This document shows positions 27,205-34,285 of a DNA stretch of 64,000 nt, in pieces. The stretch comes from Pseudomonadota bacterium (lineage in GTDB: Bacteria > Pseudomonadota > Gammaproteobacteria > Burkholderiales > Burkholderiaceae_B), in the NCBI GenBank assembly GCA_023389155.1, contig JAEWEV010000033.1, positions 112,027-176,026 on the forward strand. Reading direction: 5' to 3'. A program made the translations under genes and the position numbers. The notes below the pieces were generated by a model, which did not search any database, was not told the DNA's origin, and saw nothing but the letters and a program-made list of their open reading frames with translations. Position 1 is the stretch's first letter; each line of letters starts with the position of its first letter.

Positions 27205-28197
27205 ATGAGAATTCAAGCAAAACGACTTCGCGGCTTCGCAAGCGCCATTGCGGCTTGGGCAGCCTTGTTCTGTAACGCTTCCGCTGCCGACGATTTTCCG
27301 GTTCACCCAGTCACTTTTGTAGTTGGCTATAGTCCAGGGGGAGCGATTGATCAGTCGGCTCGACTGCTGGCGCAAGCGTTGTCCGAACGATGGGGACAAT
27401 CAGTGATTGTGGATAATCGTCCAGGCGCTAACGGTACGATAGCTGCCAATCTCGTCGCGCATGCCAAGCCGGATGGCTACACCATTCTGGTCACCGCCAC
27501 TAGCCATAACCTGAACAAATTCGTCCACAAAGATTTGCGATACGATGTTGAGAAATCTTTCACCCCCGTGGCGATGACGGTGGATGTCAACAATATATTG
27601 GTCGTGAATGCAAACTCCCCCTATCAAAAACTCGACCAACTGATAGAGGCCATAAAAAAATCGCCCGAAAAATTTAGCTACGCCTCGCAGGGCATCGGCG
27701 GTATTCCTCATTTGGCAGGTGAAATACTCCAGTTAAAAACAGGAACCAAAATTATGCACGTACCCTACAAGGGGGCTGCGCAGGGTCTGACAGACCTGAT
27801 CGGTGGCGTCGTAGATATGTCTATGCCGTCCACCGGCAGCGTCATGAGTTTCCTCAAGCAGGGGAAATTGCGCGCCTTGGCTATCGCGTCAAATGAGCGC
27901 CTGGAACAGTTGCCGGATGTTCCGACCTTCGCCGAAAGCGGCATACCCGACTTTATCGTCAGTACCTGGCACGGCCTCCTGGCCCCGGCACACACGCCAT
28001 CGGAAATCGTCTCCAAAATAAACACTGACGTGAACGACATCATTCAAACTGACAAATTTAAAAAAGCGCTGCTCGCCCAAGGCAGCATTGCGGCAAAGCC
28101 ATTAACGCCAGCACAGTTTGCAGATAAACTGGCCTACGAGCTCAAAACCTATGGTGAAGTTGCCAGGGCAATCAATCTCGGTGGGAACACACCATGA
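27205..28197 (+). CDS. Bug-family (TctC-like) periplasmic solute receptor
   Basis: 330 aa extracytoplasmic binding protein with a signal peptide (cleavage after 'NASAADDF') and the Bug core: 'FVVGYSPGGAIDQSARLLAQ', 'VDNRPGANGTIAANLVAHAKPDGYT' and 'HVPYKGAAQGLTDLIGG'. Family members bind carboxylates and amides and belong to tripartite tricarboxylate transporters. No TctA/TctB permease is encoded nearby, as is common for Bug proteins in this group. Overlaps the amidohydrolase start (ATGA), so the ligand is probably a substrate or precursor for this pathway. Confidence 0.92.
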   Translation: MRIQAKRLRGFASAIAAWAALFCNASAADDFPVHPVTFVVGYSPGGAIDQSARLLAQALSERWGQSVIVDNRPGANGTIAANLVAHAKPDGYTILVTATSHNLNKFVHKDLRYDVEKSFTPVAMTVDVNNILVVNANSPYQKLDQLIEAIKKSPEKFSYASQGIGGIPHLAGEILQLKTGTKIMHVPYKGAAQGLTDLIGGVVDMSMPSTGSVMSFLKQGKLRALAIASNERLEQLPDVPTFAESGIPDFIVSTWHGLLAPAHTPSEIVSKINTDVNDIIQTDKFKKALLAQGSIAAKPLTPAQFADKLAYELKTYGEVARAINLGGNTP

Positions 28198-29054
28198 TTG
28201 CGACTACACCACCAGACAGTCAGCCACCCTTTGCCGTTGATACGCACGCTCATGTTTATGACCTGGCCAGGTATCCTTTCCATGAAAGTAGTGGTTTTTC
28301 AATACTGCCCAATGAAACAGGGACGGCCAAACAATATGGCGCTGTATTGGACACCCATGGAATCAGCCATGCTGTATTGATTAATCCACTCGGTGGGTAC
28401 GGTGTTGACAACCGTAATATGCTGGATGCGATTGCCGATTCTGACGGGCGTTTCAAAGGGGTAGCAGTTGTGCCTCATGATATATCAGACTCCCAACTGG
28501 ACACAATGGTACATGCGGGCATAATTGGCATCCGCTTCAACCTGAGCTTTCCTGCCAGTCCGGCTATCGATGGTACCGGCGGAGCACGACTGCTATCGCT
28601 GGCACGGGAGCGCGGCCTTATCGTACAGGTCCACTACCACGAGGAGGCACACCTTCTTGAAGCCAATAACATTCTGCAGACCTGCAAGGCGCCTTTAGTC
28701 ATTGATCACTGCGGCAGGCCGGTACTTGATAATGGAGTCGAGCAGAAAGGATTTCAGGCATTGCTGGAACTTGGCCGTTCGCACAATGCGATTATCAAGC
28801 TTTCTGCACTTTTTCGCTGCTCAACACAGGGATGGCCCTATTACGATACCGATCCCTATGTTGAAAAGCTTATCGATGCGTTTACGGTAGATCGTTGTAT
28901 TTGGGGATCCGATTGGCCATTTCTTCGCGCTCAAGCGCGAATAGATTATGGCCCTGAACTCTCACTACTGTCTCGGTGGTTCCCGGCCATTGGAGATAGA
29001 CGCAAAGTATTATGGGAAAACCCTGCCCGTATTTTTGGATTTGAAGGACAATAA
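28194..29054 (+). CDS. Amidohydrolase-family metal-dependent hydrolase (COG3618, PDC-lactonase-like)
   Basis: 286 aa TIM-barrel hydrolase. Metal and active-site residues: 'DTHAHVYD' (His18, His20), 'QVHYHEE', 'IDHCGRP' and 'WGSDWPF'. The closest characterised relatives I recognise are lactonases such as 2-pyrone-4,6-dicarboxylate hydrolase LigI and related dicarboxylate/lactone hydrolases, so opening a lactone or cyclic ester in aromatic or sugar-acid breakdown is plausible. Coupled to the receptor by a four-base overlap and directly abutting the next gene (TAA-ATG). Confidence 0.85.
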   Translation: MIATTPPDSQPPFAVDTHAHVYDLARYPFHESSGFSILPNETGTAKQYGAVLDTHGISHAVLINPLGGYGVDNRNMLDAIADSDGRFKGVAVVPHDISDSQLDTMVHAGIIGIRFNLSFPASPAIDGTGGARLLSLARERGLIVQVHYHEEAHLLEANNILQTCKAPLVIDHCGRPVLDNGVEQKGFQALLELGRSHNAIIKLSALFRCSTQGWPYYDTDPYVEKLIDAFTVDRCIWGSDWPFLRAQARIDYGPELSLLSRWFPAIGDRRKVLWENPARIFGFEGQ

Positions 29055-29681
29055 ATGTTTCTTGACCCGCTTTCTACATCGGGCTTTAAACGCTCGCTGT
29101 TCAACGCAATTGTCGCACCGCGTCCGATTGGCTGGATAAGTACAATCAGTCGGTCAGGACACGTGAACCTGGCGCCATTTTCCCAATTCAATCTGGTATC
29201 GACCGCCCCGCCTGTCGTGATGTTCTCCTGCAATACACCAGACGACCGGGCGGAAAAAGACACCCTCGCCAATGTGAGAGAAACAAGGGAATTTGTAACC
29301 AATCTGGTGTCTTGGGATTTACGCGAAGCGATGAATTTAACTTCAACACCCTGCCCGCATGGCGTAGATGAGTTTGAACTTGCGAAACTGAAAAAGGCCC
29401 CCTCTGAAAAGGTACAAGCGCCTCGCGTTGCGGATGCGCCGGCAAATCTCGAATGTGAACTTCTGCAGATCGTGGAAATACTAGCTGAGTACCCCGGAGA
29501 AACACGAAGCAGCGCTGTATTTGGACGAGTCGTCGGCATACACATGGCAGAACAATTTCTGACTGCCGAAGGCCGTTTTGATATCGCTCGGGCCAAGCCA
29601 CTTACTCGTTTGGGCGGATTCGACTACGCGACTGTCGGCACCATATTGCAGATGCCCGCTCCGTTTCGCCGAGCACGTTAG
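29055..29681 (+). CDS. Flavin reductase-like FMN-binding protein (split barrel, DIM6/NTAB type)
   Basis: 208 aa FMN-binding split barrel. Family runs visible: 'IVAPRPIGWISTISRSGHVNLAPFSQFN', 'PPVVMFSCN', 'KDTLANVRETREFVTNLV'. Such proteins either reduce FMN for a partner monooxygenase or act as flavoprotein oxygenases themselves. No luciferase-like or other FMNH2-dependent monooxygenase is encoded in this island, which favours the second role or a distant partner. SD AAGGA lies seven bases before the ATG. Confidence 0.86.
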   Translation: MFLDPLSTSGFKRSLFNAIVAPRPIGWISTISRSGHVNLAPFSQFNLVSTAPPVVMFSCNTPDDRAEKDTLANVRETREFVTNLVSWDLREAMNLTSTPCPHGVDEFELAKLKKAPSEKVQAPRVADAPANLECELLQIVEILAEYPGETRSSAVFGRVVGIHMAEQFLTAEGRFDIARAKPLTRLGGFDYATVGTILQMPAPFRRAR

Positions 29682-29722
29682 CAACATCGAAACGCGTCAC
29701 TTATTTCTCAAGGAGAATCAGT

Positions 29723-30592
29723 ATGTCACTACCTCCCGTTCAGTCGAACAGCCAAATCAGCGTCAGAAAGCGGAGTTTTCAACACTTTAATGAAGCCTGC
29801 TCCACGCAAGCGGGATCGCTGCGACGCTGGTTAATGCGGGGACAAAATTTCCTGACGGAATGGATTGAAGCCAGCGATGTCAAAGAAACAATTGCCATAG
29901 AAAGCGAATACGAAACGCTGGTGCTAATGCCTGATACTGGTGGCGAAATTCTTTGCCAAAACAAACCTGCTGTTCAGGCGGCGGCGGGTGCGGCATGCAT
30001 TGTTCCGGCAGGGGCATTTTCTCTCGTAGTCGAACCCGGTGGACGATATGCCGTGATCGCGTCTTCCCGAGTCGATCTCGATACGAAAGAGGCGTTAAAC
30101 GCAGCGGCCTATTCGGACCGGGATCCACGCATTGATCCCATTGGAACTCCCTATCGCCGGTGTATCGGTAACGGGGAAGTCCAGTTACTGCAATTAGACG
30201 ATATTGCCTCTGCAGCAGACAACCCGCGCCTGAAAATCATTCAGACAGAAACGCTGAGTATTAATTGGGTGTCTTACCAGGGACCCCGTGCGCGCTCACA
30301 GCTAAGTCCTCATAGCCACGCCAATCATGAGCAGGGCTCCCTTGCTATTCGGGGGAATTTTGTTCACCATCTTCGTGTCGAGTGGAGCAAGAACGCCGAT
30401 CTTTGGCAGGACGATGAGCATTGTGTCGCGCCCTCCCCCTCTCTTTTGGTCATTCCTGTCAATCTCGTGCATACCACGGAAGGAGTGGGAGAAGAAGAGC
30501 ACATTCTGGTGGATATATTCTCTCCCCCACGGGCTGATTTCATTGCGAAAGGCTGGATTTATAATGCCGGCGACTACACCAAGGATGAATAA
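29723..30592 (+). CDS. Cupin-domain protein, likely metal-binding
   Basis: 289 aa, two-domain. The C-terminal half has a complete cupin motif 1, H-x-H-x3-E-x6-G (His197, His199, Glu203, Gly210, in 'HSHANHEQGSLAIRG'), and motif 2 'PVNLVH' (His250), so it can bind one metal. The N-terminal half resembles a cupin barrel without the metal residues ('GAACIVPAGAFSLVVEPGG'). Reaction unknown: dioxygenase, isomerase or sensor are all possible. Good SD (AAGGAGA) six bases before ATG; 41 bases after the flavin protein. Confidence 0.75.
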   Translation: MSLPPVQSNSQISVRKRSFQHFNEACSTQAGSLRRWLMRGQNFLTEWIEASDVKETIAIESEYETLVLMPDTGGEILCQNKPAVQAAAGAACIVPAGAFSLVVEPGGRYAVIASSRVDLDTKEALNAAAYSDRDPRIDPIGTPYRRCIGNGEVQLLQLDDIASAADNPRLKIIQTETLSINWVSYQGPRARSQLSPHSHANHEQGSLAIRGNFVHHLRVEWSKNADLWQDDEHCVAPSPSLLVIPVNLVHTTEGVGEEEHILVDIFSPPRADFIAKGWIYNAGDYTKDE

Positions 30593-30610
30593 CCCCGCTC
30601 AGTAGCCGTA

Positions 30611-31045
30611 TCAACCCGTCGTGGGGGTGTCATCGCGAAAAAGCGCAGTGAGTGTACGGTCACGATATCGCCACGTACGATCGGGTTGGCGCTCTACGAT
30701 TTCCTGTACCGTCGCAATCATGATCGGAGCCTTGGAAGGCAGGACGGGCTCGCCATCGGCTGCGTATAGACTCAGAATGTAATGACAGCACGCCTGCTTA
30801 TCCTGCATTCCGGCTATCCGGAAATTTTGTACGATATGTAATGAAACGCGCACACCCCGTTGCCTGCGTGACTGATAAAACGCCTGTATCTCTTTCTGTC
30901 CCTGACGGGTACGCAGGCTGGTCGAAAAAGTCGCATCTTCGGTATAAAACTCATGCGCCCTATCTCCCCCATTCGCGTCGACCTCATGCCAGTACTCAAT
31001 CGCTAGCGCCTCGAGCTCCTGTCGCACTGAAAGCATCTCCTGCAT
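30611..31045 (-). CDS. SnoaL / NTF2-like protein
   Basis: 144 aa alpha+beta cone protein: 'EYWHEVDANGGDRAHEFYTEDATFSTS', 'GQKEIQAFYQSRRQRG' and a C-terminal 'WRYRDRTLTALFRDD' fit the SnoaL-like family, which includes isomerases, cyclases and small subunits of ring dioxygenases. Activity cannot be assigned. ATG 31045 is chosen because a GAGG SD lies six bases before it; earlier in-frame TTG 31063 and ATG 31051 have no usable SD. It reads opposite to the cupin gene and divergent from the second receptor. Confidence 0.8.
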   Translation of the reverse strand: MQEMLSVRQELEALAIEYWHEVDANGGDRAHEFYTEDATFSTSLRTRQGQKEIQAFYQSRRQRGVRVSLHIVQNFRIAGMQDKQACCHYILSLYAADGEPVLPSKAPIMIATVQEIVERQPDRTWRYRDRTLTALFRDDTPTTG

Positions 31046-31129
31046 CGTCATCCTCACATACAAGTGGATTTATAGATTGGCTTTCATGTTACTGCAGTCC
31101 CCTGCCAGCTACCACAAGTACAAAGCAGC

Positions 31130-31147
31130 ATTTCGTCTGGCGAAAAG
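31130..31147. promoter_or_regulatory. Putative IclR-family operator, copy 2
   Basis: ATTTCG-TCTG-GCGAAAAG, identical in both arms to 27040-27057. It lies in the divergent gap between the SnoaL-like gene and the second Bug receptor, 99 bases before the receptor start, so it could control both directions. Confidence 0.6.
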
Positions 31148-31246
31148 CTGAAATACAAGGCTTGGCGGCCTATTTCAAGATCCGTATACTCATTTCCAAA
31201 GTCACAAACAGAATCGACGCGACAATCAATTACAGGGAGACACGTC

Positions 31247-32203
31247 TTGAATGTCATACGATATGCCACTGCAATGGGAATTTTCATGCTTCCCCTGACA
31301 GGGTTTGCCGCAAGTGATTATCCGTCGAAGCCCATTCGGGTCATCGTGCCTTATGCGCCAGGCGGATCTGATCTGTATATACGACCTCTGCAAGAGCGCC
31401 TGCAGGAAAAGCTCGGCCAGCCCATCGTGATTGAGAATGTAGGTGGCGCGGGCGGTGTTGTTGGAGCAACCCGCGTTGCGTCCGGCAAGCCGGACGGTTA
31501 TACCGTCCTGTTTGCCGGCAGTGGTGCGATCGTCACTGCACCCAAGATCACTGGCGCGACATATACCTGGCGCAGTTTCGCACCAGTTGCCAACGTCATC
31601 GCTATTCCCTTTACGCTCGTGGCACGCAGCAATTCCCGAATTAAAAATTTCGACGATTTCCTCTCGCTAGCCAAATCAGAGCCAGGAAAAATCAGATATG
31701 CTTCGCCTGGGCACGGCACCTCTACCCAACTGGCCGCCGATGCAATGGCGGCAGCTGCAGGAATATCGATAGAAGAAATCCCCTACCAAGGCGGCGGACC
31801 TACATTGACTGCATTACTTGGCGGTATTGTAGAAACGGCTATGGCGACTCCAAGCATCGTCATGCCGCAGGTCAAAGCCGGAAAACTGGTTGCCTTAGCG
31901 GTAACCGGCGATCAGCGCTTCCCGACGTCCAAAGATGTCCCTACAATGCGAGAGAAAGGCGTGGACGTCGCGGTGGTAGCGCGCTACGGCTTCTACATGC
32001 CTCGCGAAACGCCTTCTGAAATTGTCAGGCAGTTTTCGGAAGCCGTCGAATATGCGGTTTCAGATAAACATTATGTTGATCTCATGCGCGAGAGCTACAA
32101 CGACATCGAATTCATGAGTCCCGACAACTATGCCGAAGCCGTGCAGGAGGAGGATAAATACTTCACCACGCTGATGCGAAACATGGGAATGGAAATCAAA
32201 TAG
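31247..32203 (+). CDS. Bug-family (TctC-like) periplasmic solute receptor, second copy
   Basis: 318 aa binding protein with a signal peptide (cleavage near 'GFAASDYP') and the Bug motifs 'RVIVPYAPGGSDLYIRPLQERL', 'IENVGGAGGVVGATRVASGKPDGYT' and 'EIPYQGGGPTLTALLGG'. Clearly divergent from the receptor at 27205, so it probably binds a related but different ligand. The start is TTG at 31247, supported by GGGAGA seven bases upstream; no better ATG lies before the signal peptide. No cognate permease nearby. Confidence 0.9.
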   Translation: MNVIRYATAMGIFMLPLTGFAASDYPSKPIRVIVPYAPGGSDLYIRPLQERLQEKLGQPIVIENVGGAGGVVGATRVASGKPDGYTVLFAGSGAIVTAPKITGATYTWRSFAPVANVIAIPFTLVARSNSRIKNFDDFLSLAKSEPGKIRYASPGHGTSTQLAADAMAAAAGISIEEIPYQGGGPTLTALLGGIVETAMATPSIVMPQVKAGKLVALAVTGDQRFPTSKDVPTMREKGVDVAVVARYGFYMPRETPSEIVRQFSEAVEYAVSDKHYVDLMRESYNDIEFMSPDNYAEAVQEEDKYFTTLMRNMGMEIK

Positions 32204-32252
32204 CGCCCACTCTGCGGCATTCTGACTATTCGACACGCTTCCAGGAGCGAGC

Positions 32253-33002
32253 ATGATGAAGTTATCCAAGCCTTCCGCCAATACCATTCAAATTGGGACT
32301 TTTGTTAAAACCAATTCGCCCCATGTTATTGAAATCCTGGGACTCACCTCGCTGGATTTCGGTGTACTTGATGCTGAGCACGCACCACTGGATCGTTCAG
32401 CATTGGACCTGCTCATGCTTGCCGGCAAGGCGGCTCACTGGCCATTGATGGTACGCATTCCGGATATGGCCTCCTCAACCATCCTTTCTGTGCTTGACAT
32501 TGGCGCAGCAGGGCTGCTCGTACCGCATGTGGATACCGCCGAGCAGGCACAGTTACTGGTGTCCCGCGCCCGTTACCTTGGTGGAGAGCGCGGTTTTTCA
32601 AGCTCGCCTCGCGCTGCGAAATATGGAACGTTAAGTATGAAAGACTGTCTGAGCGCGGCTGATGATAACCTCATCATTGCACAGATAGAAAGTGAAATGG
32701 CCGTGGAATCAGTCGAAGAAATATTGAGTGTTGACGGGATTGACGGAATTTTTATCGGAAGAGCCGATCTCGCTCTTTCCTTCGGCCTTGATCACTCCAG
32801 GCACGCAAGTGTCGTACAGGCGACCGAACATGCGCTCAGTTGCGCACAGTCAGCAGGAAAAATTGCGGGCGTGGCTGTCGGTAATATCGACGAACGAGAT
32901 ATGTTCGTGGAGAAGGGTGCAAACTGGATCGTACTAGGCTCCGATCAATCGTTGCTGCGCCAGGCTGCACAAGCCGCTGCAACACGCCCGGGCATCGCAT
33001 AA
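32253..33002 (+). CDS. HpcH/HpaI-type class II aldolase
   Basis: 249 aa metal-dependent pyruvate aldolase. Active-site residues line up with HpcH: His43 in 'DAEHAP', Arg68 in 'LMVRIPD', metal ligands Glu146 ('QIESEMA') and Asp172 ('GRADLALSFG'). It would cleave a 4-hydroxy-2-oxo acid to pyruvate (or a relative) plus an aldehyde, a typical last step of a catabolic route. AGGAG precedes the tandem ATGs at 32253 and 32256. Confidence 0.92.
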   Translation: MMKLSKPSANTIQIGTFVKTNSPHVIEILGLTSLDFGVLDAEHAPLDRSALDLLMLAGKAAHWPLMVRIPDMASSTILSVLDIGAAGLLVPHVDTAEQAQLLVSRARYLGGERGFSSSPRAAKYGTLSMKDCLSAADDNLIIAQIESEMAVESVEEILSVDGIDGIFIGRADLALSFGLDHSRHASVVQATEHALSCAQSAGKIAGVAVGNIDERDMFVEKGANWIVLGSDQSLLRQAAQAAATRPGIA

Positions 33003-33112
33003 TGACTGCTGTGTCGTGTAATATGAAGGTTAAGCCGGGTTTGACTGTCTAAAGACTGACCTTCCCGAATCCACGGTAATCAGCTGGTCCTATAACGAAA
33101 CAGGAAGCTGTT

Positions 33113-33982
33113 TTGAGTACCTCTCAACCCATTCGGTCTGTGACGCGCGCCATTGCTTTATTGCAGGCAATGAACCGGCAGGCAGTGTCTACGGTGGAAA
33201 TGTTATATACCCAGACAGATCTGCCAAAGCCCACTATCGTACGTTTGCTGCGTACGTTAGAGAGTCTTAACCTGGTACGTCATGCACCACAACATGGTGC
33301 CTACTATCTGACATCGGGCGTTCGTACACTGTCAGTGGGTTATCACAGCGAACCCAAAATTGTTGAAGCAGCCATGTCTTTAATGGATGCAATGACGCTG
33401 AAGGTCAAATGGCCGATGGCAATTGCTGTTTTTGAAGACAATGCTGTCGTCGTGCGCTACAGCACCATACCGTTATCCCCACTAGCCCTTCTGCATTCCA
33501 CCATCAATATGCGTCTGAGCATGGCCAGTCGCGCGTTAGGCCGGGCATACCTGGCATTCTGCGATAAACATGAACAGGAGATCATCCTGGATGCGTTGGG
33601 GCTATCTGACGATGCTGAAGACGTACTGGCTAAAGACAGAATGGCTTTTTGCAGACTACTTGACGATATACGTCGGGCTGGCTATGCGACCAGGCACAAG
33701 ACGGTTCGTCCCATCTCTCAGACGATTGCGGTCCCTGTTATCGTTGAGAACCGTGTGGTTGCCACAGTAGGCATCACATTCTTCTCTTCCATTCTGACTG
33801 AGAGGAAAGCCGTATCCACTTATTTATCGGATTTGCAGGAACTCTCTCGCAACATTGGCGCTCGCCTGCTCGCTTTGGACAATACAGAGCAAATTGCCAA
33901 TCATCCTCCTGTCAAAGCGTCCAAATATCGCAAGGGAAAAAGTAAGAAGCGCGATGCGCCTGTGTTACCGGCAGAACAATAA
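33113..33982 (+). CDS. IclR-family transcriptional regulator
   Basis: 289 aa: N-terminal winged helix ('SVTRAIALLQAMNRQAVSTVEMLYTQTDLPKPTIVRLLRTLESLNLV', about residues 6-55) and a C-terminal GAF-like effector domain with 'TIAVPVIVENRVVATVGIT'. The tail 'KASKYRKGKSKKRDAP' is strongly basic. Start is TTG at 33113 with AGGAAG five bases upstream. Last gene of the island and the natural candidate regulator for the elements at 27040 and 31130. IclR proteins can activate or repress; the direction is not evident here. Confidence 0.92.
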   Translation: MSTSQPIRSVTRAIALLQAMNRQAVSTVEMLYTQTDLPKPTIVRLLRTLESLNLVRHAPQHGAYYLTSGVRTLSVGYHSEPKIVEAAMSLMDAMTLKVKWPMAIAVFEDNAVVVRYSTIPLSPLALLHSTINMRLSMASRALGRAYLAFCDKHEQEIILDALGLSDDAEDVLAKDRMAFCRLLDDIRRAGYATRHKTVRPISQTIAVPVIVENRVVATVGITFFSSILTERKAVSTYLSDLQELSRNIGARLLALDNTEQIANHPPVKASKYRKGKSKKRDAPVLPAEQ

Positions 33983-34034
33983 TTTGCGTGACTGCTGGAT
34001 CGACCCGTGCAGGAACCCGACACAAAAAATGGCA

Positions 34035-34065
34035 ATAAAAAAGCCGCTTTTTATACAAAGCGGCT
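34035..34065 (-). terminator. Rho-independent terminator after tRNA-Lys
   Basis: Perfect stem AGCCGCTTT / AAAGCGGCT with a six-base loop (34042-34065), followed on the minus strand by a T-run of six or more. It ends the tRNA-Lys transcript. Confidence 0.85.
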
Positions 34066-34102
34066 AAGTTATTATTCTTACTACAACTTACTACAAGCTT
34101 CC

Positions 34103-34178
34103 TGGTGGGCTGGGCGAGACTCGAACTCGCGACCAATGGATTAAAAGTCCACTGCTCTACCGACTGAGCTACCAGCCC
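34103..34178 (-). tRNA. tRNA-Lys (anticodon TTT)
   Basis: 76-nt tRNA with encoded CCA. The acceptor stem GGGCTGG / CCAGCCC pairs perfectly, followed by discriminator A. The D arm begins 'TAGCTCAG', the anticodon loop is CTTTTAA (TTT, Lys) and the T arm is GCGAG-TTCGAGT-CTCGC. It lies between the island and the GH31-like gene. Position 34 of this tRNA is a substrate of the MnmC pathway encoded at 36641-38887. Confidence 0.97.
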
Positions 34179-34285
34179 AGGAAAGAAAAAGATTATGAAT
34201 GAATCCGAACTGTGTGTCAATACTATTTGCAGAATTGCGACAAAGAAATTTTATTTTTTTCAATGCCACAATCTGCCATTGCGCT

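Noticed and set aside
34103..34178. tRNA-Lys as an attachment site for the neighbouring catabolic island
   Set aside because: tRNA genes often serve as attachment sites, but no integrase and no duplicated tRNA end was seen in the window.
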